DNA from: Hanleya hanleyi
Taxonomy: Eukaryota; Mollusca; Polyplacophora; Lepidopleurida; Hanleyidae
DNA length: 64,000 nt
Direction: 5' to 3'
Assembly: GCA_036873755.1 (NCBI GenBank)
Contig: JAVTVY010018774.1
Coordinates: forward strand, 1-64,000
The notes under the pieces were generated by a model. The model saw only the letters and a list, made by a program, of their open reading frames with translations. It was not told where the DNA came from and searched no databases. How positions within the stretch are numbered: position 1 is the stretch's first letter; each line of letters begins with the position of its first letter. This document shows positions 37,114-49,717 of this stretch, piece by piece. A program made the position numbers and the translations under genes.

Positions 37114-40100
37114 ATGGTACACAATTTCTTAGGTAGTAACGACGACAGTCTCCCCATAATGAAAGGATCGAATACCCCTATACCCAACACAGACGACGGA
37201 TCGACAGAATGGGACAGAGGATATCAAGTGCTACAATCAAGACAGATTCTTCCTCTGGAACAGAGCGGATCGTCCTCCGTGAAATGTCTCTGTTTCCGGA
37301 TGCCTTTGCGAGTCCTAAATATAATTCTAGCTATTTGTACGGTTCTGTTTAACGTACTGTTCAACGTGACGTTGCCAATTTACGCCGACGCTGTCATCAA
37401 ATCGGGTGGCGATGCCTATGACGTACTTTCTATGGCGGGAATATTATTCCCTGTCATTTTCTTTGCCTTTTTGATAAGCAGCAAGCTGGTGTTTAACCCG
37501 AAGCAGAAGATGTTCCCAACGGGCAGTTGGTTGGTGACAGTATTTGCGGGATTTTTGACAGCTGTGAATGGCGTTTTGATCGTGTTCGCCAGTCCAGCAT
37601 CGAGAACCCCACCGTATCTACAAGCGATTTTAATGACAACACTGGTACCGTTCACCGTCATCTTAAGATACCTGGTGCTGCGAAAAGGTAAGGGTTTTTT
37701 ACTTCAAATCAAGATGGAGGAAGCAACATGGAAACTGAGGTAGGCCTATAATATCTCGAAGAGGAAATCCAGAGTAACTATGTGAATAACTAAGTTTCTA
37801 AGCTAGAAATTGTGAAACCAAGAAAACAGGGCAAGAAGATCTTAGAAGCGACGAAATGAAAGGCATAATGGTCACAGCGAAGACCAAATGGATATAATCC
37901 AGAGAAACAAAATACGTCTTTGAGAATGAAAAAAATAATCTTACAAAGTAGCAAAGACAAAGTGGCGACAAAAAAGAAATATATACTTCAAAAGATATTA
38001 GGAACACACAAAACTCGTTTAGAATCCAAGCATGCAATGGAGCCGAAGGCGAACAGGGCTGATTTCTCAAGAAAAGTTAAATAATACAGATTCGATCAAA
38101 TTAGGAAGATTAAGCAATATGCAGCGCATTAAAAAAGTGCAGAATGATAAGAGTCATGGAATTGACGGCTTCCCGGCAGACTTTTATAAGGTTTGCTGGA
38201 AGGATATCAACAATCGTCATTTTACCTTGAAGGGTCCGTCCTCAAGCGCTGCGGGATAAATCTTTGTATGTATCGGTAAAGAGTGCTGCGCTACATTACA
38301 ACCAAATATAGCTCCACTTTGTATTACCATTAACATCAGATGTGTTATTTGTTGGAGATGATCTGTCGTCACAGCTCCCGAGCTAGCGTATACTAATTTC
38401 GCTTAAGTCGGTGCTAGGGGGCCGTGTGATCTATCGTATTCTCGGGTCTGAATGTGAGGTGCCAAGGTAAGCTTTTCTGTAGAGTCATATGGTTGCTTTT
38501 TAGTCGCCAGACTTTTTTTCACCTCTTGCATATCGCTCTAAAATATGTTACTCATAGAATACTTGAGATCCTCAATATCACAGATTTTGAAACTCAACTC
38601 TTGCGTATGTACAAAGGGGTTCACATGTTTTAATCGTCCTTGGAAAATTGTTTATGTCGGTGAAAGAAGCTTTGATATTTATGCCAAATTCTCCAATGAT
38701 ACGAGCACATTTTCTTAGATGGTGAGAAGTTCACTACCGGTATCTGGTAAATACCCCTATCAACGCATCGCTATACCAGGTAAACACTGCAGTCTACCCC
38801 AACTGACGGACACTCTATTTCCACTCCATCACCTAGCGAACAGACTCATTTCCGTTTCATGGCCTGGCAAATACTCCCATTTCAACTTTACTGCCTGGTG
38901 TACACTCTCATTTCTATTTTCCACTATTTCTATATTCTCATTTCCAAATTTCCACTGTACTATCTGTCACATCGACCTCTTTAACATTTACCCTCGGAAA
39001 TTTTTGCTCGTGAGTACAATTGTGTATGTGTGAATATTAGTTTGCTTTGATAAAATAGTACAATATAATCTATATGCCTATCTGTTGACAGGTGTGAGCA
39101 TCCAGCGGTTGGTATGTACGGGTGTCGTACTTCTCGGATTGTTCATAACGATCGAACCACAAATCTGGAGTCTTGACGGCAGCGGATCGGAATCTGGAAA
39201 CGGGGGATCGCAGGGGGTCGGTCGGTTCCTCTGGCCTATGTGCTTCACTCTTGGATTTATTCCCTTAGCTCTGTTGAATGTCTACGTGGAGCGGGTCACA
39301 AAACAAGGAGAGGTGAATATATAACATCATAAGTCTGGTACAAACAGAGGTGTGTCAGTCCCTCATAGTGATCACCACAGCACTCTATCCTAATTTCGAT
39401 TGCTGACTGTGTCTTCAGTCGTAGCAACTGGAAATAAACTCATGCAAAGCTATTTTAGCGTACCTGATAATCTGGCAGCCAAGAAGATGGTGTAGGCACT
39501 TATGTCATAATTTATTCACCACAGTGCAGCAGATTGGAAGTAACAATATGTCGTACTTCTATCTATGGTATTCTATTTGGGCCAAGTTTGCGTCGCGTGG
39601 CGACTTTAGAAACTCGCCATACGCCGTGGACACTCCGGCGCGCGGCGACTGGCGACTTTCTCCTATCTCTTAACATGTAGAAACTCGCCACGCGCCGTAA
39701 AACGCGGCGACTTTGGTCCTATCTCTTAACCTGGAAAAACTCGCCGCGCGCCACTCACCGAATGAACCACTGGCGACTTTTGACTGTAGAGAAACTAGCC
39801 ACTCGCCACGCACGTTGGACCTCTCCGGCGCGCGTCGACTGGCGACTTTCTCCTATCTCTTAATATGTAAAAACTCGCCACTCGCCACGCGCCATAAAAC
39901 GCGGCGAGTTTGGCCCTATCTCTTAACCTGAAAAAACTCGCCGCGCGCCGCTCACCGGACGAACCACGGCGCGCGGCGACTGGTGACTTTTGACTTCTGG
40001 AATTCTCAGGACTTTTTCTCAAGTGCGCATGCCCGTGGAACATCAATTATGCAGTTACAATATCACAAATCACAGTTGCGATCTCATAGAATTTGAGGGA

Positions 40101-42650
40101 GTAAAAAAGGAAAAAAATATAGAAACTGTTGAAAGAAATGTCTTTTCATCTTTAGAAATAGGGTCTTGATAGTTTGTAGGGTTTGTGATACAGGAAATAT
40201 CAACCCAATGAAGAGCCGCTCTAGGGACTAAAACAACAATAAAGGATCTCTTATGCAAAGATATCGCCCGACTCTTTCACATAAGACTTACGCAGAGAGA
40301 AATTCAATCATCCAAAGAAAATGTTAGCATTTTTTCTTACGTTTTTCATCAATATGACGATGACGCTCAATTCGCTTTCTTAATATTTCATACAGCATAT
40401 CTGCACATTTGACAAAATTAGATTGCCCTATATGCTTATTGCATTAAAAACAACTTGTTTCAAAAAACAAATATGCTAATTATTACAGATAGCTTATATC
40501 TTCAATATTAGCTACTTAGCTGGAGAAATTAGAAATTATATATATATGCAGTCGCCAGTCGCCGCGCGCCGGAGAGGTCCACGGCGCGTGGCGAGTGGCG
40601 ACTTTCTCTGCAGTCAAAAGTTTTTTTCAGGTTAAGACATAGGGCCAAAGTCGCCGCGTTTTACGGCGCGTGGCGATTGGCGAGTTTTTACATGTTAAGA
40701 GATGGGAGAAAGTCACCAGTCGCTGCGCGCCGGAGTATCCACGGCGCATGGCGAGTGGCGAGCTTCTAAAAATCGCCACGCGACGCAAACTTGACCCAAA
40801 TAGAAAACCATAGTTTTTAGTTTGACTTACGAACAAACCAATGCTGATGGCTTGCATATATTTCATGTTTAGTATATACGGTCTACATTTCATTTTCAGG
40901 CGGAGTCTATGGTTTTTATTTCCTGGGTGCAGCTATTTCAGGCCGGATTCATTGTTCTCTTATTCTGGTTGGATTTTATTCCAAGCTTCGGAAATGTAAG
41001 ATACTATTGATAATTTCTTGTTTCATGTCATTCGGGTCTGTTTAACAATGAATGAGTGAGTGAATAGGAGTTTACGTCGCTTCTGATTAACAAAGATCCA
41101 ACTGAACAGTTGATTAACAAAGATCCAACTGACCAGTTGATTAACAAAGATCCAACTGACCAGTTGATTAACAAAGATCCAACTGACTAGTTGATTAACA
41201 AAGATCCAACTGACTAGTTGCAATAGCGTTTAGCATGCAGTAACCCATTGCTATCAAAATTCATTCATATTTTCTGTAATTTCGGATTCTTTATTATATT
41301 TGAATTAATATCCATCTATTATTGTGAAGTATTACCTGAGAGAAACTTGAAACGTAGGTATAGTAAGTGTAAGATTAGAAATGAGGCGAGGCGACAAATT
41401 ATGATTGATTTATACAGAGTTCGACTACAGCGAACGATGTCTTCCAGCATTCGATTGGTCAATTTAAATTTTCAAAATGAAATCCAGTATTTTCATTGGC
41501 TGATAATCATTTCTGGTATTGGAACGGAGTTCCTTGTAACTGGGAATGAGGCTCTTTGTTACAGTTTCAATGAAGTCGCGCTAAAGATCATGAGCTTACC
41601 GTACGCGAAATTCGAAATCCTGCATGGCCAACTCTACCTGAGTATCTCAAAACCAAAAACAGACAGTGATCGATCATTTGAATGCCTGTTCGAAGTCGAT
41701 GCGCCTTTAACTTGGGCCTGACAACAGAATAGGTCTCGTCAACGCCCACGTTAGTAAAACTTTAAAATAAAACCATCCACCTCAGACTCATTATCCAATA
41801 AATATGGAGTGTGAATCAATCTAAGTACCTGTGGAGAGAATTGGACGAACATGCAGCCAATCAGAGACTTCTGTGAAGGACAATTCAAACATATACTCAT
41901 ATTAAGAACCATTCAAACATATACTCATATTAAGGGCCATTCAAACATATACTCATATTAAGGACCATTCAAACATATACTCATATTAATATCAGTCAGA
42001 AAGTGAACTAATTCTCAGTCACATCTTTGATACAGCATAGACACCAGTTATCCAGAATTTGCATAAATTTACTGCTGCTATTTAGACTTCGCCAGGACCG
42101 CCTCATTCAGCACTAATATTTGGGCTTCGCTATTATAATATTTATTCAACTTTGGTTGATGCATTGGTGTCTTAACTCTCTTGATTAAATCTTGATAAAC
42201 TGTTAATCCATGTTATCTTTCCAGGCCAAATCACCTCTCGAATTCTGGGATCGGCTTAAAATTGCCGTTCAGTGTAACTTTTCTTCGCCTCCCAACTGTC
42301 ACGGAACTGCATTCAAGGCCTGGATATTCGTGTTTTCTTACTGCACCGGGAACCTGTTTTCCTTCCTACTTATACAATATGCCGAAGGTGCAGTCTATGC
42401 CGTCGTCGTACAGGCCCTGGTTACACCATTGGCTACGCTCTTCTGGACGATCTTCAAGCCGGCTCCTTCTTTTCACTGGGATCCAGAATTTAACATGACC
42501 ACGGGCTTCACGTTGGCTGGTCTAGCCGTGATTGTGCCTGCTGTTGTTATGTATAGCTACTTTAGCAACAAAGAAGGTGCCACTCAAGCTAACAGCAACG
42601 AGACAGGGAACAATATTCAGATTGACCAACCCCATATGGGTGATATTTAG
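37114..42650 (+). CDS. CRT-like (drug/metabolite) membrane transporter, four exons
   Basis: Exons at 37114-37687, 39092-39312, 40900-40995 and 42225-42650 join in frame to 1,317 nt, encoding 438 residues. Donors are AAAAG|GTAAGG, GGAGAG|GTGAAT and GAAAT|GTAAGA; acceptors are TTGACAG, TTTTCAG and TTTCCAG. The protein starts MVHNFLGSNDDSLP, has a polar N-terminal tail and about ten hydrophobic segments. FASPASRTPPYLQAIL followed by VPFTVILRYLVLRKG resembles proteins annotated as CRT homologs, the family of the Plasmodium chloroquine-resistance transporter, which export small solutes from acidic organelles. The C-terminal tail is polar. Intron 2 holds a foldback element and intron 1 a LINE relic. 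Gene structure is firm; the family name is moderate. Confidence 0.75.
38080..38222 (+). pseudogene. LINE reverse-transcriptase relic in intron 1
   Basis: Encodes IKKVQNDKSHGIDGFPADFY and VCWKDI, recognisable as the early RT region of an L1-like LINE. Only about 50 codons remain, with no flanking RT motifs. Confidence 0.6.
38400..38630. repeat. Dispersed repeat, copy 1
   Basis: Contains GTATTCTCGGGTCTGAATGT, AGTCATATGGTTGC and CACCTCTTGCATATCGCTC. Homologous to 43470-43710, with a third partial copy near 46125-46200 (CGCTCAAGTCGGTGACAGGG). No coding potential; type not identified. Confidence 0.65.
39563..40813. repeat. GC-rich foldback element in intron 2 of the transporter gene
   Basis: Ends CTATGGTATTCTATTTGGG and (reverse) CTATGGTTTTCTATTTGGG are inverted repeats. 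Both arms (39570-40010 and 40548-40803) are built of units such as ACTCGCCACGCGCCGTAAAA and CGGCGCGCGGCGACTGGCGA, in opposite orientation. The ~500-bp A/T-rich centre has no gene. The structure is that of a foldback (FB-like) transposon. Confidence 0.8.
41049..41220. repeat. SINE fragment followed by 27-bp tandem repeat
   Basis: TGAATGAGTGAGTGAATAGG and TTTACGTCGCTTCTG (41049-41085) belong to the mollusc-type SINE. About five units of GATTAACAAAGATCCAACTG plus ACCAGTT follow to 41220. Within intron 3. Confidence 0.7.
41885..41995. repeat. 28-bp tandem repeat, four copies
   Basis: Units of CATTCAAACATATACTCATA plus TTAAGGAC in intron 3 of the transporter gene. Confidence 0.85.
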
Positions 42651-42925
42651 CGACAACAGGACCAACATTCAGATTAACCAAACCCATATGGGTGATATTT
42701 AGCGACAACAGGACCAACATTCAGATTGACCAACCCCATATGGGTGATATTTTTTACGACAACAGGACCAACATTCAGAATAACCAAACCCATATGGATG
42801 ATATTTAGCGACAACGGGAACAACAATCGGATTAACCAAACCTATATGGGTAATATTTGGCGACAACGGGAACAACATTCAGATTAACCAAACCCATATG
42901 GGTGATATTTAGCCACAAATGAAAT
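42598..42925 (+). repeat. 52-bp repeat made from the 3' end of the transporter CDS
   Basis: About six units containing ACCAACATTCAGATTAACCA and CCCATATGGGTGATATTTAG. The first unit is the end of the coding sequence, including the stop codon; the others form the start of the 3' untranslated region. Confidence 0.85.
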
Positions 42926-43470
42926 AACAATCAGATTGATCAAACCCATATGTGGCGTATATAGTAAATACTAGGACAACGGTCGGACTCTATAACCTAC
43001 CCTTTACGGACAATGTATAGAAACAACGGAAATAACATTCCGACTTCGTAAAACCATCTCAGTGTGTGTGATATCAAGCAAACACGAGAGATACATTCGT
43101 GCTCTATAACCATCCCCATTCGTGTGATATAAAGCAACAACGAAAGCAATATCCAGCCTTCATCCTCATGTCTGATATTAAGCAGTAACCAGAACTACAT
43201 TACAACTATCCTCATATCTGTGATATAATAACAGAAACGACAACAACATTCGAACTTTAAAACCATGTGTGATATTTGTCAACGTCGAGAGCACTTTAAC
43301 TAATGACAAAATTGTCGCAATTATGTTGGAGTCTGGCCGTTGCCCTCATTCTTGCCGTGTTGTTGCTGAACAAATTATGATGCAAGGGCATCCTGATTTC
43401 CGCTTGAGCCGGTGCTAAGAGCCGTGTCTCCACATGAACAGCTGCAAGAAAAGCACGGCCGATATACCAA
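42926..43470. other. Probable 3' untranslated/intergenic region
   Basis: Shows weak further echoes of the 52-bp unit (GTGTGATAT...CAACAACG) to about 43290. No new gene is seen. Confidence 0.4.
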
Positions 43471-43710
43471 GTCTAAGTCCGAGAATCCACCGTATTCTCG
43501 GGTCTGAATGTGAGGTGTCGAGGGAATCTTTGCTGTAGTCATATGTTTGCTTTCAGTCGCCAGCCGTCGTCAATCTTTCTTACCTCTTGCATATCGCTCC
43601 AATATATGTTACTCATAGAATAGTTGAGATCCTCAAGTATACTTGAGTATACTTATTACTTATTCATCCCTTGCGTATGTACAAAAGGGTTCAGATGCTT
43701 TAATCGTCTT
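43470..43710. repeat. Dispersed repeat, copy 2
   Basis: Homolog of 38400-38630 (GTATTCTCGGGTCTGAATGT; TTACCTCTTGCATATCGCTC; ATGTTACTCATAGAATA). Present on both sides of the 3' half of the transporter gene in the same orientation. Confidence 0.65.
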
Positions 43711-43868
43711 TGGCAAATTGTTATATGGGTGAGAACAGCCGTGATATTTATGCTAAATTCTCCACTGATACGAGCACATTTCTTAGCGATTGGTTAGCGA
43801 TTACATTTAATTAAACCATAAAGTAGTTTGAGCATACCGCTTCAATACGGGTTTGTAGCAATCCCTGG

Positions 43869-44349
43869 GATGATGTCAGTAGTATATAAAGGTGAAATTC
43901 TGTCGGGGAAAATGAGGCTGAAAGTGAGGCTGATGACGTCACGTCACATCTGGTCACGTGACCCGGCAATCTTCGGCAATGACCGGTCTTTTCCGACAAT
44001 CTTCGGTAATGTCCGGTCATCTCCGGCAATGTCCGGTGATCTCCGGCAATCTCCTGGGGTTTTTTTGAATGGGGCAGTTGGGAGCTCAGAGCTCTGGAAT
44101 CGGGGATGGGGCAGTTGGAAGCTCGGAGCACGAAAGGAGCTCCGAGTTCGGGGATGGGACAGTTGGGAGTTGGAGATGACCGGACATTGCCGGAGATGAC
44201 CGAATATTGCCGGAAATGACTGAAGATTGTCGGAGATTGCCGGACACTGCCGAAGATTGCCGGAGATGATCGAACATTGCCGGAGGTGATCGGACATTGC
44301 CAAAGATTGCCGGGTCAATTTCACCTTCAAATACTACTGATGTCAGACT
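43869..44349. repeat. Foldback element with CCGGCAAT-type arms
   Basis: The left end GATGTCAGTAGTATATAAAG matches, inverted, the right end CTTCAAATACTACTGATGTC. Left-arm units CTCCGGCAATGTCCGGTGAT are mirrored by right-arm ATTGCCGGAGATGACCGGAC units. About 480 bp, no gene. Confidence 0.75.
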
Positions 44350-44399
44350 CACATGTGCGCGCGCAATCAGTTGCATTGAAACCTAGCCAAGAGAAAAGC

Positions 44400-45285
44400 C
44401 TTGTTCCCAGACCGATGAAGGGTTGGAGGAAGCAGTTAAGTTATAAGTTAGTTAAATAGCCCAAATTGTTTTGTCTGCCTCCCATTCTCTCCGTGCTGTG
44501 ATATTTGCTTTTCGAAGACAGGTTTTCCTACCAAATCACTGTCAGACTTCCTCTACCCGTAAAACTTGACTTGCTGTTAAAATTAATCATGTTGTTCTTC
44601 CGTGTTGGTTAACAATTATATTGACTGTTTTAGTGTGAAGAATACACAAGGTAAACACAGTATTTATACATAAATGTATGTCACTGTATATAGTTATAAT
44701 AACATGTAAATTAATATTTCACTGATAATAGTGTATTTTTATATCATATAAAATATAATGCTACAAATGTACTTTGTACTTCCTAATGGTATTAATACTT
44801 TATGGACACAAATAAATGTAAATATTACAATGCCAATATATTTTGTTTTGGAGGAGGTTCCTTTTGTCTCGAGTAACGGAACGGACTTCGATTTATTAAA
44901 TTTGTATTGGAGACAGATTAAAGTAAACTATATATTCTCCCTCTTGTCTTCCTGGGCACATGTATATCTGCCTTGGAAATAAGACCAATTATTCTCAAAT
45001 TGCGGCATACGAGTTCCCGTGACGCACAAAACGATAACTCACACATGATGGCTTATACAGAGGGGAGCCGCTATAACACAGTTGGAGAATGTTAGCCAAG
45101 CTAAACATATGTAAAAATGTTTAAATATACCCAAACAGTCAGATAAAGCAATGGCTCAGTCTTCAAGTGCAAATGCTAACAATATAGAGAAGTGTATAAA
45201 ACCCTCCATGTCCCAAGTTCCCGAAAAGGTGCAGTGACTCTACATTACTATTTTCACTATATTTCTATGATATCACAAATTTAAC
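44400..45285. other. A/T-rich noncoding stretch
   Basis: No convincing gene. Short frames here have no recognisable domains or splice context. Confidence 0.4.
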
Positions 45286-45485
45286 TCGAAATCTGTTGTA
45301 TCCGCAAAGGTAATCCAATCTGTTGTATCCGCAAAGGTAATCCAATCTGTTGTATCCGCAAAGGTAATCCAATCTGTTGTATCCGCAAAGGTAATCCAAT
45401 CTGTTGTATCCGCAAAGGTAATCCAATCTGTTGTTCCAGCAAAGGTAATCCAGTCTGTTGTATCCGCAAAGGTAATCCAATCTGT
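45286..45485. repeat. 27-bp tandem repeat, seven copies
   Basis: Units of AATCTGTTGTATCCGCAAAG plus GTAATCC. The repeated NRLDYLCGY peptide on the reverse strand is a by-product because 27 is a multiple of three. Confidence 0.9.
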
Positions 45486-46214
45486 TTTCTTTGTCTAACA
45501 TGCTCATAACTCTGTAGTTTACAAAACAAAAAGCGGAACGAGATTTGTCTGCTTCCTGAATAGTCTGCAAAATCAAACAATTTCTCAATTTTCACTCTGT
45601 CACGACGGAGTGTAAATGGAAAAAGGTGATAATGGTTCCCAGTCAACTCCCTGGATGAACATTTTCTCTGGAATTATGCATATTCACATACTCAAACCAA
45701 ATCTGGCATGGTTTCTCTTCGGAATACGATTTGGTGATGATATAGCTCTATACATATCTCGTGGCCAATATTTAGAAAATCAAACAGAAGTGCGCCTGTA
45801 TTTCCCCTTTCATTGGTTATCTATGACATAATGTATCTTTCGGGTTTGAATAATTCACCTTGCTAATTTTCAATCGATAATTGAACGTTTACTGTAGTAT
45901 TTCACATGATACGTAGAGATGGATTTATGAGAATAGACTCATAGGATAGGTTTAATGGTGGATTGATTTACTCAGCTCTCACACCCAAATGGATGAATTG
46001 ATCGATGGATGTAATCAAGCGCGCCGTCGCATGGTTTACTACACCGGTTGTCACATAGGTCGTCATTTCCATCAGATGACTTGATAGGGCTATTACATCC
46101 CCGCTCTGAAATATTTGTATCTAATATCGCTCAAGTCGGTGACAGGGGGCGTGTGGTCATGTCATTCAAGATGTCCACATGAACAGCTACAATAAAAGCG
46201 TGGCTGGGATACAA

Positions 46215-47095
46215 ATCATCATAGGGATCACTTTTGGTTCTTCTTATGTTTTTAGAAATATGCAGTCAGTATATTTGTCTATGGGGTCATATGACTCCTT
46301 GTCAGTGCCCCGGCATCGTTTTTCCTCACCCTTTTAGTGTTGCGTTTAACTGATTACGTTTATTAGATCTTGATGTGTATCAGTCAGCGTGGGAATGAGG
46401 CGTCCACTGAAAACCATTTATGTGGGCTTGAATATGGCAAAGTCTGAAGTACTGTTTCACATTCGCCTGACAAATACTAGAAATTATTTTCTTGTAAAAT
46501 TGCACATATACCGAAGAAAGATAAATTGACAAGCAATTTCCATAACTAAAAACATAACGATTTATATTATCATCTGGAATAGTCTCGGCCAAAATTACCT
46601 GCTCATTGGTATAAAATTATAGAAACATTGACAGAACAGTGTAGTTCTGGCGAATCCAATTGATTCTTGGGTATTTCTTTCGACAAAAGCATTTTACCAG
46701 CTGAGTAAGTGATGCTGGTAACCATTTCGTTTGGAGAACTGTTTGCGACCATCGCGTAGTCATTCAATGTTCCTTGGTATGCTGGCTTTCTGCTTTGGAC
46801 GTCACTTGTTGGCGTAAAAATTGTGTGTTTGTCGCAAGGTTTTGTAACGCATAATTCAAGAAACGGTACCATTATCAGGGGTCACTTTTGGTTCTTGTCA
46901 TATTTTTCCAAATATGCAGTCTGTATATTTGTTCGTGGGTCATAAGACTTCTTGTGAGTACTCCGGCATCATTTTTCACTACCATTTTGATGTTGAGTTT
47001 TACTGATTACGTTTACTAGAGATTAATGTGTATCAGTCAGCGGGGGAATGAGGCGTCCATTGAAAGCCATTTATGTGGGCTTGAAGTCTGAAGTA
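46215..47095. repeat. Direct repeat pair (46225-46440 and 46878-47090)
   Basis: Two ~215-bp copies share GATCACTTTTGGTTCTT-type starts, AATATGCAGTC.GTATATTTGT and AATGAGGCGTCCA.TGAAA.CC. A third partial echo is near 47310-47360. Type not identified; no coding sequence. Confidence 0.65.
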
Positions 47096-47659
47096 CAATT
47101 CGCGTATGCATCCTCTCACGGATCTAAACCTGGCTATTTAACGGTATGCGCACCACAACTACACATGCGCATCGGAACCATAACTCCCTCACTCACCAAA
47201 CCTCGTGTTCCTTGGTGAACAACCATGTGACAACAGCTCATTTGGTAGATATCGTTTTCTTCACCTTCAATTTAACATTAAATCCAAATGAATTTCCCAG
47301 TCGTTTACTAGAGTGTGATAATTGAGAATGAGGCCATTTATCGGTTCCAAGATTGCAATGTCTTTGGTACAGTTTCACATTCGCTCGCCAATACTAAAAA
47401 CTATTTCAAGGTAAGACAAATTGAAATGCAATTTCAATAAATTACAACCTGAAGACTTACTCAGTATCTGAAATATGTTGGTCCTGTTGGTTATGCAATT
47501 GATACTTGATCCTTTGAACACGTAGAAAATATTTTAAGGGTCATTGAATGTGGCATCTCCTTTTTGTTGTAACAGGATTGTTGTTTGATCGAAAGGTCGT
47601 AGCATGGCTGTTGGATATCTTGTGTGACATAAATAGCTAAAGTGAATAACGGTACATCG

Positions 47660-47905
47660 AATGAATGAATGAATATTTATTCACCACACAGCAAGAGAAA
47701 ACAGATATGCAGAATATACAGAAATGAGTAGTTAGCCGCAAATGTGGCGGGAATAAAACCCCAGAGGGCTTTATAATAGTGGTTCTATCCCGCCACATCC
47801 CGAATTAACAAGTGAATATACATAGAATAATTTCAGCGACACGAGTATATATAGTTTTTGTGAAAATAGAATTATATAAAAATTATAGAAATGTTAATAT
47901 ATATA
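47660..47905 (-). mobile_element. Truncated LINE 3' end
   Basis: A (GAAT)n tail, then ATTTATTCACCACACAGCAA and GGCGGGAATAAAACCCCAGA. The same arrangement is the 3' untranslated part of the LINE at 15166-17526. No RT sequence is left. Confidence 0.65.
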
Positions 47906-48556
47906 TATTTGTTATTCATTTATACTATACAGACTAAAATGGCTACTCCCAATTTGTACTAAATAAATCAGAAATAAAAAAGACATCAAACGTTCATTGA
48001 GCCTGGGAAAAGTTTTGGATGTAATGTTGAAGTTTGTCCGCACAGGAAAGTGACTTAAACCGAGAGAAAAAAATCAAAAAGGGGATTCAACGCTTACTGG
48101 GACCGGGAACATGGAACGTATATTTACATATTGTAACAAGTACAAAGATATTTAAGAAATAATGTTTTCATATGCGTGATTATTTTACGCACGGTTAGTG
48201 TGGGGAAGTTTATGATTGGAATCGCCTAATGAACACCTGCACTTGATACATATAAATTTCACATAACCGTGGTAAATCGTGTAATAATTGCACGGTTAGC
48301 TCGATGTTATTGACACTAGTGTTATAGAATTTTCGTTATTGAAAGATGTCTATAAGGGATATCTGAGGCAGATAGATAACAGATAGTAGGGGAGCGTATG
48401 AGGGTCAAACAGGGCTAATCACCGTGTGAAGGACTGTTTTCACGCTAGTAAATATTAAGTCCAACACAACACGTGGAGTGATAACAGTTATAATCTTGTT
48501 TATAATACTTTAAGTTCATGATTATCGATCGTTCCTACAATATGACCCTCGACGAG
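47906..48556. other. Noncoding stretch
   Basis: No gene or element recognised. Confidence 0.4.
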
Positions 48557-49717
48557 TATGGTAGGCCGTATAGGGGACAAAAATCGCTATTTGGTGTAGA
48601 CACATATTATTAGCCAATCACAGAGCTGTTTTACGTGTAGACATTAATTATTGTCTACATACAATTTAATTCGATGTCATATCGAATTAGTTTATATCCG
48701 TATACATATTATTTAGATACTGCATCAAATATTTCGATGCTACATCAAATTAATTTGTATCCCCATTCAAATCATTTAGATACTGTATTGGATCAATTTG
48801 TATCCGTATACATATTATTTAGGTATGGCATCCCACTATTTAAATTGTGGCTGGCCGTAGGGGACAAAAATCGGCATTTGTTGTAGACACATATTATTAG
48901 CCATTCACAGAGCTGTTTTACGTGTAGACATTAATTATTATATGTCTACATACAATTTAATTCGGTATTATCGAATTATTTTATATCCGTATACATATTA
49001 TTTAGATACTGCATCAAATATTTCAATGCTACATCAAATTTAATTTGTATACGCATTGCAGATGATTTAGATACTGTATCGAATCATTTTGTATCCGTAT
49101 ACATATTATTTATGTATGGCATCCTAAATATATTTCGATGTAGCATCGTATTGAACCAATGAAATCGTCGGAATTATAGACACCATAAATCACTTCCGCT
49201 CCTTTTATCACTACAGCCAAATAGAATCAACTTTATGGTTGCTCCATTTCTACAGGAAACAAAACATTTTGTGCCGGAAGCGATTACTGCATGTCATACA
49301 TATTTCCAGTTGTCGTGATTGAATGAATTATGTATGACATATGTAATGAATTATGTATGACATATGTAATGAATTATGTATGACATACATAAAACTGTGA
49401 TATGATTGACTGAAATAGCCATTTTTGTCCTCTGTGGCCAACCACACTTTTAAATATTGGGATGCCATATATAAATAATATGTATACGGATACGAAATGA
49501 TTTGAATGGGGATGCAAATTAATTTGATGTAGCATCGAAATATTTCATGGAGTATCTAAATAATATATATACGGATATAAAATAATTCGATATGATATCG
49601 AATTAAATTGTATGTAGACATACAATAATTAATGTCAACACGTAAAACAGCTCTGTGATTGGATAATAATATGTGTCTACACCAAATGGTGATTTTTGTC
49701 CCCTACGGCCTACCATA
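48557..49717. repeat. 1.16-kb foldback element, TATGGTAGGCCG ends
   Basis: The left end TATGGTAGGCCGTATAGGGG and the reverse of the right end TATGGTAGGCCGTAGGGG match. Arms share GTGTAGACACATATTATTAG and CAATCACAGAGCTGTTTTAC. The left arm is tandemly duplicated (48560-48830 and 48855-49140). GACGAG and GACGAA flank the two ends, a possible target duplication. Three ATGAATTATGTATGACATAT units lie near 49325. No coding sequence. Confidence 0.75.

Noticed and set aside
41248..41721. 157-residue frame in intron 3 of the transporter gene
   Set aside because: No recognisable domain, A/T-rich intron sequence, and no homologous frame at the paralog.
45265..45646. Reverse-strand frames with NRLDYLCGY repeats
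   Set aside because: Product of a 27-bp tandem repeat whose period is a multiple of three.
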